Source: Vibrio sp. AND4 (lineage in GTDB: Bacteria; Pseudomonadota; Gammaproteobacteria; Enterobacterales; Vibrionaceae). Taken from it: a stretch of 64,000 nt of DNA. Shown here piece after piece: positions 53,560 to 63,718 of this stretch. A model generated the notes under the pieces. It did not search any database. It was not told where the DNA came from and saw only the letters and a program-made list of their open reading frames with translations. How positions within the stretch are numbered: position 1 is the stretch's first letter; each line of letters starts with the position of its first letter. The stretch covers positions 434,001 through 498,000 of the forward strand of contig NZ_ABGR01000002.1 in NCBI RefSeq assembly GCF_000171815.1, read 5' to 3'. The translations under genes and the position numbers were made by a program.

Positions 53560-55914
53560 TTATCTCACATCAAGCACCCGACTGGCTTTTTTGTACTGCA
53601 CTTTCCACCCAGGCCAACGTGGTAACTCCCAACGTTTGGGATCGCCCTTTCGATTGCCATCGGCGTAAACAACGTGAACCAGCTTACGAGATACAAAGTA
53701 TTCTACGTCGAGCTTTAATTCAGCCAATACCAATTTAAGTGGGAATTGCTCGGAAAAATCCTGGTACTGCCAATCTGGAATGCCTTCGAATGGAATATCA
53801 TCAGCGTCAAACAATTCGATGTCTTCCACACTCTCGACACCAAGTGTTTCTAACTGTTTCACTAACCAAGTCGAAAAAGACAAATCATCAAGTTCGGTTT
53901 TATCGACTGGTTCTTGGTTTAACCCGAGTGCGTTGTAGATCTTCCAATGTTGTATTTGCTGTTTTCTTTGCGGCGCAAAACCCGGCAGTAGTGCTCCGTC
54001 CTCAATCATCTCCGCGATAGATTGAACCGCAACCTCACCGTTGAGCGCTTGGTACTCGGTACAAATGGTTCGCCCAGCATAGTTCAAGTGCATAGTCGCG
54101 CGTGGTGCATCTTCATCATAGTTAGTTTCACCTTGTTGCCACTCGCCAAGTTCTAACTCACGCAGCAACTTGAGCGGAATGGGCAGCATTACAGAGGCAA
54201 GATTGAGCGTCTGTTTGACGCCTCTCCCGGGCACGCTGTGACTATCAAGCACCAATGCGGCTTCGCTTTTGTCTGGGAAACGGCTATTGCGGCCAACCAT
54301 CATTTCCATCAAACCATTACCCAGTGCATCACGACGGCGTTCTCGGCGAACAAATACTAATTCCGGATGCAATTGGGCGATTACTTTGGTCAGCTCATCA
54401 CGTTTGTATCGCGAGGCCACGTCCAGTTGCGGCAATTCGAATACCGATCGCATCTGCTGCGCTAAACCTTGCGCTTCTTTGAGTGCGAACGTGTCAATAT
54501 CAACACCAACAAGCTGCTCACCTCGCACCAAACGAACCATCAGCGAGGCGTCGCAACCATGTGGTTCTTCCTGCGCTAACGCTTTGACAAACTCGCCCCC
54601 TTGCAATCGATACAACTGAGCCGGAACAGAGAGTGCCGCCGCCAAGTCGATCATCGCTTCTCTTTCAGGTTTGGTTTGAATACGTGTAACTAAATCAGCG
54701 AACAAAGCGTCAATAGGCAGAGGATAAACTTTTTTGCCGTGCTCAGTGACATCACCTTGTTCGTTTATCGCTGCCATCCCTTGCAGAGTTTGGTGGGCTG
54801 AATTGAGCGACTTCTCAGGTAAGGCATCAAGAAACTGAAGTTCAGAGAGTCTGTAACCACAACAAGCGGCAGCTAACATAGGCTCGACAAGCTCTTCGCG
54901 GTGCAGTTCGGGTGGAGTGACTAGTTCTAGTGGGGCATGTTCACCAAATAAACGGATGCACACTCCTTCTACGACACGGCCTGCCCGTCCCATTCGCTGC
55001 GCCGCACTGGCTTTAGAAATGTTGGTTAACGTCAGTGCTGTGCGCCCGTTTCGTTGCACGGTTCTGCGCTCTAGGCCACTGTCGATAACCACACGAACGT
55101 TGGGAATGGTTAAAGACGTTTCCGCGACGTTGGTCGCCAATACCACTTTACGTTGCTTTTGTACCGTTAACGCACGCTGGCGCTCTTCATCACTTACCGA
55201 GGCATGCAACTTAACGACCATGACGTCATCAATGCTTTGCAACATCTGCGCACATTGGGTGATCTCTTTGCGACCCGGTAAGAAAACGAGGACATCGCCC
55301 TCTTCGTCTTGCAATGCTTCTTTTACCGCTCGGACTACATCATTCTCACACCCTTTTTTGTTCGGCAAGTAACGGCTGTCCACCGAGCGATAAGTTACGC
55401 TAACAGGAAAACAACGACCTTGTGATCGCAACCGCTTGGCATCCAGATAACTCGCCAGTTTCTTACCTTCCAACGTCGCTGAGGTGACGATCAAACGATG
55501 TTGCTTTTCTTGCTTTAAAATCGCAGTAAGGAGATCAATGTCCCAGCGACGCTCGTGAAATTCATCCACCATCACGATATCAAAGCTAGCCAATTTGTCT
55601 TCCGCGAACCAACGCAGTGCAACACCAGGCGTCACGAACACAACACTGGTGTCATCATCGTAGTGTGTATCAAGCTTAATCGCGTAACCAATCTGCTTGC
55701 CTAAAGGTTGTTCAGATTGCTCGGCAAGAAACTCGGCTAGAGATGTACAAGCAATTCGGCGTGGCTCAATCACCAAAACTCGTCCATGCTTGGCGGCCCA
55801 AAGTGGCAAACGAGTGGATTTACCCGAGCCAGTTTCGGCTTCTACCACCAAATGATGGTGGTTCACGAGTTGGTCAAATTCCGCGTGTAAGCTATCGATA
55901 GGTAATGAAGACAT
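53560..55914 (-). CDS. HrpB-like ATP-dependent helicase
   Basis: 784-aa superfamily 2 helicase of the DEAH/RHA group. Motif I AETGSGKST near residue 30, motif Ia EPRRIACTSLAE, motif II DEFH (as in HrpB rather than DEAH), motif III TSATLEG, motif V ATNVAETSLTIPNVRVVIDSG, motif VI QRMGRAGRV. The winged-helix and ratchet regions follow, then a C-terminal domain that differs from HrpB. E. coli HrpB is slightly over 800 aa; its physiological role is unclear, so no symbol is given. Start at 55914 (MSSLPIDSLH) is like other family N-termini; an ATG five codons earlier is possible. Single gene. Confidence 0.82.
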   Translation of the reverse strand: MSSLPIDSLHAEFDQLVNHHHLVVEAETGSGKSTRLPLWAAKHGRVLVIEPRRIACTSLAEFLAEQSEQPLGKQIGYAIKLDTHYDDDTSVVFVTPGVALRWFAEDKLASFDIVMVDEFHERRWDIDLLTAILKQEKQHRLIVTSATLEGKKLASYLDAKRLRSQGRCFPVSVTYRSVDSRYLPNKKGCENDVVRAVKEALQDEEGDVLVFLPGRKEITQCAQMLQSIDDVMVVKLHASVSDEERQRALTVQKQRKVVLATNVAETSLTIPNVRVVIDSGLERRTVQRNGRTALTLTNISKASAAQRMGRAGRVVEGVCIRLFGEHAPLELVTPPELHREELVEPMLAAACCGYRLSELQFLDALPEKSLNSAHQTLQGMAAINEQGDVTEHGKKVYPLPIDALFADLVTRIQTKPEREAMIDLAAALSVPAQLYRLQGGEFVKALAQEEPHGCDASLMVRLVRGEQLVGVDIDTFALKEAQGLAQQMRSVFELPQLDVASRYKRDELTKVIAQLHPELVFVRRERRRDALGNGLMEMMVGRNSRFPDKSEAALVLDSHSVPGRGVKQTLNLASVMLPIPLKLLRELELGEWQQGETNYDEDAPRATMHLNYAGRTICTEYQALNGEVAVQSIAEMIEDGALLPGFAPQRKQQIQHWKIYNALGLNQEPVDKTELDDLSFSTWLVKQLETLGVESVEDIELFDADDIPFEGIPDWQYQDFSEQFPLKLVLAELKLDVEYFVSRKLVHVVYADGNRKGDPKRWELPRWPGWKVQYKKASRVLDVR

Positions 55915-56151
55915 AAAAGATAAAAACATAATGATGAATTACTGGGCATTATACCCAAGTGAGAAATTCCTGCTTTAGGAATCGCTCCCGATTAATTAAT
56001 GACAGCATTTTTATCTTAGTGACGATATTTTCGTCGGTAATTGGATTTTTTTGCGACATTACGTTGATGTGCACCAACGAATGTTTACAACTAAATAGTG
56101 AACCCGTTAGAATTTTGCACGCATCCTTCAACCCTACATTTAAGGCACCCA

Positions 56152-57840
56152 ATGAACAACGACAAGCGCCCACTCTATATCCCATATTCGGGTCCGGCTC
56201 TTTTAGCGACCCCTCTTTTGAACAAGGGCAGTGCATTCTCTGGAGAAGAACGCAGTTCATTCAACTTGGAAGGTCTTCTACCAGAGACAACGGAAACGAT
56301 CCAAGAGCAAGTTGAGCGTGCGTACCAACAGTACAAAAGCTTCGAAAGTGACATGGACAAGCACATTTACTTACGCAACATCCAAGACACAAACGAAACG
56401 CTATACTACCGCTTAGTTCAAAACCACATTTCTGAAATGATGCCGATCATTTACACGCCAACGGTTGGCGCAGCGTGTGAGAACTTCTCAAACATCTACC
56501 GTCGTGGTCGTGGTCTATTTATTTCATACCCGAACCGTGACCGTATCGATGATCTACTGAACAACGCAGCAAATCACAACGTTAAGGTGATTGTGGTTAC
56601 TGATGGTGAACGTATCTTGGGCTTGGGTGACCAAGGGATCGGCGGCATGGGTATTCCAATCGGTAAGCTTTCTTTGTACACAGCGTGTGGTGGTATCAGC
56701 CCAGCTTACACATTGCCGATCGTACTGGATGTGGGCACTAATAACCCGCAACGCCTTGCAGACCCTATGTACATGGGTTGGCGTCATCCGCGTATCACAG
56801 GCGCCGATTACGATGCGTTTGTAGAAGAATTTATACAAGCCGTCCAGCGCCGTTGGCCTGATGCTCTGATCCAGTTTGAGGACTTTGCTCAGAAGAACGC
56901 AATGCCGCTTCTAGAGAGATACAAAGACCGCATCTGTTGTTTCAATGACGATATTCAGGGCACTGCGGCCGTGACTGTTGGTTCACTGCTGGCAGCATGT
57001 AAAGCAGCAGGCACTAAACTGTCTGATCAACGCATTACTTTCTTGGGTGCGGGCTCTGCAGGATGTGGTATTGCAGAGGCGATCATCGCGCAAATGGTAT
57101 CAGAAGGGATTTCTGATCAGAAAGCACGCTCGCAAGTTTACATGGTTGACCGCTGGGGTCTTTTGCAAGAAGGCATGCCTAACCTTCTTGATTTCCAACA
57201 ACGCTTGGTTCAGAAATTTAACAACACCAAAGAGTGGCAAAATGAAGGAAACGGTTTCTCACTTCTTGATGTCATTCACAATGCCAAGCCAACTGTGCTG
57301 ATCGGCGTATCGGGTGCGCCGGGCCTCTTCAGTGAAGAAGTAATCAAAGAGATGCACAAACACTGTGAGCGTCCGATTGTATTCCCACTGTCGAACCCAA
57401 CCAGCCGTGTTGAAGCAACGCCAAACGACATCATCCGTTGGACAAACGGCGAGGCTTTGGTCGCAACAGGTAGCCCGTTTGAGCCAGTAGTACATGAAGG
57501 TCGCTCTTACCCAATCGCACAATGCAACAATAGCTACATTTTCCCGGGTATCGGCCTAGGTGTACTTGCGGTGAATGCGAAGCGCGTAACGGACGAAATG
57601 TTGATGGAATCAAGCCGTGCCTTGGCAACCTGCTCACCATTAGCAATCAACGGCAACGGTGCTCTCCTTCCACCACTCGAAGAGATTCATTTGGTCTCGA
57701 AGAAGATAGCCTTTGCTGTTGGTAAAAAAGCGATCGAACAAGGCGTCGCGCTTGAAATCACCGATGAAGCACTGAACGATGCGATTGATCAGGCATTCTG
57801 GCAGCCAGTTTACCGTCGTTACAAACGCACAGCATTCTAA
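56152..57840 (+). CDS. maeA: NAD-dependent malic enzyme
   Basis: 562-aa malate dehydrogenase (oxaloacetate-decarboxylating): malate + NAD+ to pyruvate, CO2 and NADH. Conserved blocks in order: [34 protein letters not shown], the metal/substrate stretch [12 protein letters not shown] and the NAD fold [15 protein letters not shown]. It has the length of the E. coli SfcA/MaeA group. The ATG at 56152 with AAGG in front is chosen rather than an in-frame ATG 18 codons upstream. A terminator follows closely. Confidence 0.95.
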   Translation: MNNDKRPLYIPYSGPALLATPLLNKGSAFSGEERSSFNLEGLLPETTETIQEQVERAYQQYKSFESDMDKHIYLRNIQDTNETLYYRLVQNHISEMMPIIYTPTVGAACENFSNIYRRGRGLFISYPNRDRIDDLLNNAANHNVKVIVVTDGERILGLGDQGIGGMGIPIGKLSLYTACGGISPAYTLPIVLDVGTNNPQRLADPMYMGWRHPRITGADYDAFVEEFIQAVQRRWPDALIQFEDFAQKNAMPLLERYKDRICCFNDDIQGTAAVTVGSLLAACKAAGTKLSDQRITFLGAGSAGCGIAEAIIAQMVSEGISDQKARSQVYMVDRWGLLQEGMPNLLDFQQRLVQKFNNTKEWQNEGNGFSLLDVIHNAKPTVLIGVSGAPGLFSEEVIKEMHKHCERPIVFPLSNPTSRVEATPNDIIRWTNGEALVATGSPFEPVVHEGRSYPIAQCNNSYIFPGIGLGVLAVNAKRVTDEMLMESSRALATCSPLAINGNGALLPPLEEIHLVSKKIAFAVGKKAIEQGVALEITDEALNDAIDQAFWQPVYRRYKRTAF

Positions 57841-57868
57841 GTTTTTCGACAACTTTTGTATAAAATTT

Positions 57869-57895
57869 AGCCCTCGTTTTGCGAGGGCTTTTATT
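57869..57895 (+). terminator. Terminator after maeA
   Basis: GCCCTCG and CGAGGGC stem with a TTTTG loop, followed by TTTTATTTT. Confidence 0.92.
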
Positions 57896-58006
57896 TTCTA
57901 TTGTTTTTTCTCATTCTGACCATATTTTGGCACAAATTGGCTTCTATCTTTTCACCTCTATCAGATATGATGAGCGGTAAACATACTAATAAGGGTATCG
58001 AACGTT

Positions 58007-58741
58007 TTGCTGTTTTCTCGTATGGCGTCAAACTGGAAGCTCAAATTCTCATGGAAGCGTCTGGCTTTGGCTTTGTCGATCTTTTTACTTAGCCTCTTGT
58101 TCGCTGTTATCGCCATAGACAGGTGGGTCGCACTTCAGGCCCAAGATAAGATTTATACTGACTACGTTCAACTGCCCGAGCATGAAGTTGCGGTCGTACT
58201 TGGCACCAGCAAATACATTGGGAAAATCCTCAATACCTACTATAGCCACCGAATCAACGCGGCTATCGAACTGTATAAAAAAGGAAAAGTAAGACAATTT
58301 CTGTTGAGTGGGGATAATGCGCATCGTTCTTACAACGAACCTTGGACAATGAAACGTGATTTACTTAAAGCCGGGGTGCCTGAAGACGTGATCCATTTGG
58401 ACTACGCCGGTTTCCGCACTTTAGACTCCATCGTGCGTGCCAAAAAGATTTTCGCCTCCGAGCGTTTCTTGATCGTCACCCAACGCTTCCATTGTGAGCG
58501 TGCTCTGTTTATTGCTGATGCTTACAATATCGACGCACAGTGTTTGGCGGTTGCTGGGCCAACAGCGAGTAAGCAGAAACTTAACATGCGAGCTCGTGAA
58601 CTGATGGCTCGCGTGAAAGCGTTTTTGGATTTATACATCATGAACACCCAGCCCCGCTTCCTCGGCCCTCAAGAGCCAATTGTTGCCGTTGAAAAAAAGC
58701 GCACCATCACAGACAAAGAGCCTGATACCCTCGATCAATAA
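58007..58741 (+). CDS. SanA/YdcF-type DUF218 membrane protein
   Basis: 244 aa. One N-terminal membrane helix (LALALSIFLLSLLFAVIAI), then a periplasmic DUF218 domain with VAVVLGTSKYIG, the INAAIELYKKGKVRQFLLSGDN block, and FLIVTQRFHCERALFIA. This is the SanA layout; SanA in enterobacteria affects envelope permeability to vancomycin at high temperature. Two starts are possible: TTG at 58007, 11 bases after AAGGG, and ATG at 58022 without such a site. I choose the TTG but not firmly. Charged C-terminal tail. Confidence 0.82.
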   Translation: MLFSRMASNWKLKFSWKRLALALSIFLLSLLFAVIAIDRWVALQAQDKIYTDYVQLPEHEVAVVLGTSKYIGKILNTYYSHRINAAIELYKKGKVRQFLLSGDNAHRSYNEPWTMKRDLLKAGVPEDVIHLDYAGFRTLDSIVRAKKIFASERFLIVTQRFHCERALFIADAYNIDAQCLAVAGPTASKQKLNMRARELMARVKAFLDLYIMNTQPRFLGPQEPIVAVEKKRTITDKEPDTLDQ

Positions 58742-58987
58742 CTTCCCCCCAATATCGCTTCTTTTGATATTTTCACCCGATACTGAGTATCATTGACAAC
58801 GGATGAGAACTAAATAGGTAGCTTTCATCCCATTAAGTTTTCTTGAGCTCACATTTTTAGACTCCACTGTTGATTAACACAACATTCCCTTATGCATTCG
58901 CGGTAATATTTAACTCAATAAATAGTTACAAGTCAGTGGTTTTACAATAAAAAACTGGCACTCAGGCAATGCAAAAGGAGCGCACCC

Positions 58988-60358
58988 ATGACAGCACTCG
59001 CTGTAACACTTAAGAACTGGTTCTTTACACGCAACAGCTTGATATTGACATCTAATGTTTTGCTGTTCGCTTTCCTATTCAAAACCTTACCCTTTGAACC
59101 TCAAATCGTAACTGGCTTATGTCTTTTGATTTTTGTTGCCGTGCTTTGGTTAACAGAAGCCATTCATGTAAGTATCACTGCCCTATTAATCCCATTACTC
59201 GCGGTATTTTTCGGCGTATTCAACACTCAAGCAGCGTTAAACAACTTCTCCAACTCAATCATTTTTTTGTTCTTGGGTGGTTTCGCCCTTGCCGCAGCAC
59301 TTCACAAGCAAAAACTTGATCTAGCGATTGCCGACAAAGTGCTGCTGATTGCGCGTGGTAAAATGTCCGTTGCAGTATTCATGCTGTTTGGTGTGAGTGC
59401 TGGCCTATCGATGTGGATTTCTAACACCGCAACAACGGCAATGATGCTACCGCTCGTTCTGGGTGTAATGAGTAAACTGGATGCGAAAAAAAGTCACCGT
59501 ACTTACCTATTTGTACTGCTTGGCATCGCGTACAGTGCGTCTATCGGTGGTATCGCAACCTTGGTCGGCAGTCCTCCAAACGCCATCGCAGCAGCCGAAG
59601 TTGGACTGAATTTCACTGATTGGATGAAACTGGGCTTACCGATTTCATTGATTCTTATGCCTATCGCAATCTTGGTGCTTTACACCATGACCAAACCAGA
59701 TTTAAGCCATCAGTTTGAGCTTGACCACAAACCTGTTGAGTGGACAAACGGCAAGAAGGTAACCCTCGCAATTTTCTTATTAACCGTCACTTTCTGGATT
59801 TTCAGCAAACCGATCAATGCCATGCTTGGGGGCTTCGCAAAATTCGATACCTTAGTGGCAATTGGTGCGATTGTTTTGCTTGGCGCATCGCGCGCGGTAG
59901 AGTGGAAAGACATAGAGAAAACCACTGATTGGGGCGTACTACTCTTGTTCGGTGGCGGTATTTGTCTTAGTAACGTTCTCAAGGCAACAGGCACCAGCGT
60001 ATTCTTAGCTAACGGTCTGGCGAGCTTTCTTGATCATGCAGGTGTATTACTGACTATCTTAACCGTGGCCTCATTTGTCGTCTTCTTGACTGAATTTGCG
60101 AGTAACACAGCCAGTGCCGCATTACTGGTGCCCGTATTTGCCACCATTGCAGAAGCGCTTGGTCTATCACCAGTCATCTTGTCAGCACTGATAGCCGTGG
60201 CTGCATCTTGTGCCTTTATGCTACCCGTGGCGACACCACCAAATGCGATTGTGTTTGCCACAGGTCATATCAAACAGAAAGAAATGATGCGAATCGGTAT
60301 GGTGCTAAACCTTGCTTGTATCTGCGCACTGACGCTTTTCACTTGGTTGTTTTGGTAA
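58988..60358 (+). CDS. INDY-type sodium/dicarboxylate symporter (DASS/SLC13)
   Basis: 456-aa inner-membrane transporter with about 11 hydrophobic helices. It has the two SNT motifs that bind sodium and dicarboxylate: [12 protein letters not shown] in the N-terminal half and [12 protein letters not shown] in the C-terminal half, and the following [12 protein letters not shown]. Length and sequence layout are those of VcINDY, the Vibrio cholerae succinate transporter with a known structure. AAAAGGAGCGCACCC precedes the ATG. Likely to import C4-dicarboxylates; maeA nearby could use malate, but they are separate transcripts. Confidence 0.92.
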   Translation: MTALAVTLKNWFFTRNSLILTSNVLLFAFLFKTLPFEPQIVTGLCLLIFVAVLWLTEAIHVSITALLIPLLAVFFGVFNTQAALNNFSNSIIFLFLGGFALAAALHKQKLDLAIADKVLLIARGKMSVAVFMLFGVSAGLSMWISNTATTAMMLPLVLGVMSKLDAKKSHRTYLFVLLGIAYSASIGGIATLVGSPPNAIAAAEVGLNFTDWMKLGLPISLILMPIAILVLYTMTKPDLSHQFELDHKPVEWTNGKKVTLAIFLLTVTFWIFSKPINAMLGGFAKFDTLVAIGAIVLLGASRAVEWKDIEKTTDWGVLLLFGGGICLSNVLKATGTSVFLANGLASFLDHAGVLLTILTVASFVVFLTEFASNTASAALLVPVFATIAEALGLSPVILSALIAVAASCAFMLPVATPPNAIVFATGHIKQKEMMRIGMVLNLACICALTLFTWLFW

Positions 60359-60404
60359 AAGCGAGTGAGGTAAACATTAAGAGAGTGGCTGTTTATCAGC
60401 CGCT

Positions 60405-61739
60405 TCAAATTGCTTTAGATTGCTTTTGAATACCATAATTAACTTCAGTTCGATTTCGGCCATTACGCTTAGCTAAATACAAGACTTCATCCGCACGAGC
60501 CATCGTCTCTGAAACACGTTCATCTTGCATTTGAGCGACACCAACACTGCAAGTCAAAGCCTCGCCATGTACCCAATGGTGTTTTTCAACCATCTGACGC
60601 ACCACTTCTGCCCTTTTCGTCGCTTGTCTGATATCGGTATTTGGGCAGAAGACAACAAATTCTTCGCCTCCCCAACGAACCAAACGATCATCAGGCTGGA
60701 TCGCACTTGTTATCACCATGACAAACTCTCGCAGAATATCATCCCCTACTTGGTGGCCATACTTGTCGTTGACTCGTTTGAATTTATCTAGGTCAACATA
60801 AAGCACTGATAGCAATTCATGCCCCCACCGAACGAGTCGTGCTTGTTGTTCTAACCAACTTTGTAGAGCATGACGGTTCATGGCACCAGTCAACGCATCA
60901 CGGTGGGCAAGTTCTGCAAATTCAAAGTTTTGAGCTCGAAGCGTACTGTTTACTTTTTTTAAATGACGATGGCGTTTACTGGCCTTGCTGTAAGCGGCCT
61001 TATTCTTGCCTATCTCATGCAAACAAAACGCTAAACCCATACCCATCCAAGAAAATAACAGCACAAACAACAGTGTCGATTGCTCTATGTAAGCTCCTTC
61101 AAACACAATGTTATCGATGATGATTCTGTGTTTACCCAGTGCGGCATCAGCTCCGGTTGCGATATCAATTCGAGTGATATTAGTAAACTCTGGCGCGGAG
61201 TGCTCAATCGCAACATTATTATCATTTAACCACCAAGTCATCACTTGAAGATTTTTAATCGGTATTTCAATATCCTCAATGAAATCTAAAGTGGAAAACT
61301 GCATACCATTGTATTTGATAGTGTACTCATCGTTTGGCTCAGAGTAAGCCGAATTAAAGTTTCTCAAATACAAGCGTAAACTCTTGCTAGGGCTATCTCC
61401 ACTACCTGCTAATTCGTAGCGAACTTTTAGGTGAACGGTATGATAACCTGAAAGATCGAGCCCTTTTGTTGCTTCCTTAGTATCGGTATACACTGAAATG
61501 CCACAGTATGGCCATGCATATTGGCTCTTTTTCAGATCACAGCTCAACACTAAGCTATTGTTTTTATATGTAACATAAGACTCACTAAGGCCACCAGCAA
61601 CTGCATCGTTTGTCACGTGGAGCTCAAACCGATCTGGAGTCACAACCAATTTGCGAGTATCACCGAGCAAACTGTATAAGGCCACTAGGGTGATAGTGAA
61701 AATCGACCATGCAAAGACTAATTTATGTATCCACTTCAT
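60405..61739 (-). CDS. Membrane diguanylate cyclase, GGEEF with degenerate I-site
   Basis: 444 aa. First membrane helix about residues 6-25, a periplasmic beta-rich domain of about 190 residues (a possible carbohydrate- or ligand-binding module), second helix near LLFVLLFSWMGMGLAF, a short coiled linker, and a C-terminal GGDEF domain with RWGGEEFVVF about 85 residues before the end and DALTGAMNRHAL at its start. GGEEF is an active-site form, so it should make cyclic di-GMP. The inhibitory RxxD motif is QPDD here, so product inhibition through that site is unlikely. Start at 61739 (MKWIHKLVF) is chosen over one 14 codons upstream. Confidence 0.88.
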   Translation of the reverse strand: MKWIHKLVFAWSIFTITLVALYSLLGDTRKLVVTPDRFELHVTNDAVAGGLSESYVTYKNNSLVLSCDLKKSQYAWPYCGISVYTDTKEATKGLDLSGYHTVHLKVRYELAGSGDSPSKSLRLYLRNFNSAYSEPNDEYTIKYNGMQFSTLDFIEDIEIPIKNLQVMTWWLNDNNVAIEHSAPEFTNITRIDIATGADAALGKHRIIIDNIVFEGAYIEQSTLLFVLLFSWMGMGLAFCLHEIGKNKAAYSKASKRHRHLKKVNSTLRAQNFEFAELAHRDALTGAMNRHALQSWLEQQARLVRWGHELLSVLYVDLDKFKRVNDKYGHQVGDDILREFVMVITSAIQPDDRLVRWGGEEFVVFCPNTDIRQATKRAEVVRQMVEKHHWVHGEALTCSVGVAQMQDERVSETMARADEVLYLAKRNGRNRTEVNYGIQKQSKAI

Positions 61740-61917
61740 AATCACAGACCCAGTTACTGAATAGCATCCTATTTGCCCCATGCAATGTAATAAATGTTTT
61801 GAAAAAATTCAAACAAAGTCAGTAATCAAGATAAAAAGAAGCCTTCAATGTCATTTCAATTCCGCTTTCCTCTGCCTCTCGCCTTTACTTCGGTATATAC
61901 TGCTCAAAAACACAATA

Positions 61918-62754
61918 ATGAGTAATGTCATGTCAATAATTGCTACTGGCACGCTAAACAAAATGCGTGCCTCTCTCGATGGTGCTGTAAATTACCGCCT
62001 TCCTGTAGGTGATGAAGAAATGGACCTGAGCCCGTTTCTCGGTCAAACACTTACCCTGACTCATACTGGCAACATTTACTGTTGTTCATGTGGAAAGAAA
62101 ACGAAAAAAAGCTATTCACAAGGCCACTGTTTTGTTTGTATGAAGAAACTTGCGAGTTGCGACATGTGCATCATGAAGCCAGAAACTTGCCACTACGAAC
62201 AAGGTACCTGTCGTGAACCGCAATGGGGCGAGGCAAATTGTATGGTGGACCACTTTGTCTACCTATCAAACACATCAAGCCTGAAAGTCGGTATTACACG
62301 TCATACCCAGATTCCAACTCGTTGGATTGATCAGGGTGCGACCCAAGGTCTGCCTATCTTCAAAGTAAAAACTCGTCATATCTCTGGTTTGATCGAAATC
62401 GAACTGGCTAAACATATTGCTGATAAAACGAACTGGCGCACTTTGCTAAAAGGTGATAACGATCCGATTGAATTGCATGAGCGCTTTGCAGAACTATTAC
62501 CATTGGTCGAAGAGAAAATCACTGAAATTAAAAAGAAATATGGTGATGATGCCATTGAAGTGTTGAGCGAGAGCATCACTTCCCTTCGCTATCCAGTTCA
62601 GCAACATCCAACCAAAATCACCTCACACAACTTTGACAAGAACCCCGTGGTTACTGGCACACTTCAGGGTATTAAAGGTCAATACCTCATCTTTGATACT
62701 GGCGTGATCAACGTGCGAAAATTTACCTCATACGAGGTGGAAGTGAGCGCATAG
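61918..62754 (+). CDS. DUF2797 zinc-binding protein
   Basis: 278 aa. Many Cys in the N-terminal third: CCSCGKK, GHCFVCMKK, CDMCIMKPETC and CREPQW, suggesting a zinc cluster region. Then VYLSNTSSLKVGITRHTQIPTRWIDQGA, which reminds one of GIY-YIG nuclease sequences (VY...KVGIT....R..DQGA), and a helical C-terminal part. The family's function is unknown. ATG at 61918 or 61930 are both possible, neither with a strong ribosome-binding site; a far-upstream start is not credible. Confidence 0.82.
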   Translation: MSNVMSIIATGTLNKMRASLDGAVNYRLPVGDEEMDLSPFLGQTLTLTHTGNIYCCSCGKKTKKSYSQGHCFVCMKKLASCDMCIMKPETCHYEQGTCREPQWGEANCMVDHFVYLSNTSSLKVGITRHTQIPTRWIDQGATQGLPIFKVKTRHISGLIEIELAKHIADKTNWRTLLKGDNDPIELHERFAELLPLVEEKITEIKKKYGDDAIEVLSESITSLRYPVQQHPTKITSHNFDKNPVVTGTLQGIKGQYLIFDTGVINVRKFTSYEVEVSA

Positions 62755-62798
62755 CAAGCTCATCAACGGCCAACTAAACACCGAAGTCCTTGAATTAA

Positions 62799-62830
62799 AA
62801 AGGAGCGTAACCCATAGAGGCTCGCTCCTT
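62799..62830 (-). terminator. Terminator-like hairpin downstream of the DUF2797 gene
   Basis: AAGGAGCG and CGCTCCTT with a 15-nt loop. The T run is on the minus-strand side. The rest of the 325-bp gap to the next gene is AT-rich and has no recognised gene. Confidence 0.45.
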
Positions 62831-63079
62831 AATCGTATCTATCTCTTTCCCGAGTTCATCACGTACAACTGGTCATAAATTCCATGAGGAAAATCGAGGC
62901 TAGCAAAATGCTTCATTAAACAGACAAAATTTAGTCAAATATTCTAACTTTTCATTTGCGCAATAATAAAACTGAAATTAATGTTTTTTTTAGCTGATAA
63001 AGTTGAAACCTATCTCATCGGCGATATATCATATTGCATGTTAACAATAAATTAACATAATTTAAGATAAGGATATCTG

Positions 63080-63718
63080 ATGAAATTAGAGAACAAATTT
63101 TTGCTCGAGGCTTTTCAAGTTCCTAAACAAGTCTCAACAAAAATAGCCCCCTACTTTGACCTGCTTCCCCCAGATAAATACGTAAACAGTGACCATCGCT
63201 TCCGCTCCTACGCGCGCTTTCAGGCTGAAAATGGAGAAGTTATCAAACTTCCCCACTCTAAATTCATCCAATCATCTGATGTAAACCGGGTCTTTGGTGA
63301 CATCGAGCGCGATTTCTCTGAGATGTCTCAACAAATGATTACAACCGATGAATTTCAGCATCTTATAAAATCATTTATGGAACGAACAGGGGCAATAAAT
63401 GACCACTCAATTGTTGATGTACACCAGATACGCGTCACATGTGATCACGATACAGCAAGTGCGCCTGCTCCTGAGGGTATCCACCAAGATGGGTTTCGGT
63501 ACGTCGGCATTTTCTGTGTGAAAAGGCAAAACATCTCTGGTGGATACACACAGATCTTTACATCCCCAGTAGATCAACACCCACACATGAACACCGTGCT
63601 TGAGGAAAACCAATTCGTTATTCTCAACGACCGACGTTTCTTCCATCATATTTCTGAGACCTTATCTAACATCGAAGGACAAAAAGGAGTAAGAGATGTC
63701 TTTGTCTTCACCGCCTAA
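63080..63718 (+). CDS. 2-oxoglutarate/Fe(II) dioxygenase (2OG-Fe_Oxy_2 family)
   Basis: 212-aa non-haem iron oxygenase. GIHQDGFRYV gives H135 and D137 of the HxD...H iron triad, with H189 or H190 in RRFFHHISE and R205 near the end as probable 2-oxoglutarate anchor. NISGGYTQIF between them fits the 2OG-Fe_Oxy_2 family (BsmA-like / L-isoleucine dioxygenase group), which hydroxylates free amino acids. AAGGATATCTG precedes the ATG. It overlaps the next gene by 23 bp, so the two products probably act in one pathway. Confidence 0.85.
   Translation: MKLENKFLLEAFQVPKQVSTKIAPYFDLLPPDKYVNSDHRFRSYARFQAENGEVIKLPHSKFIQSSDVNRVFGDIERDFSEMSQQMITTDEFQHLIKSFMERTGAINDHSIVDVHQIRVTCDHDTASAPAPEGIHQDGFRYVGIFCVKRQNISGGYTQIFTSPVDQHPHMNTVLEENQFVILNDRRFFHHISETLSNIEGQKGVRDVFVFTA

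Noticed and set aside
55949..56260. 103-codon minus-strand frame between helicase and maeA
   Set aside because: Runs antisense over the maeA start and ribosome-binding site, with atypical composition for a protein.
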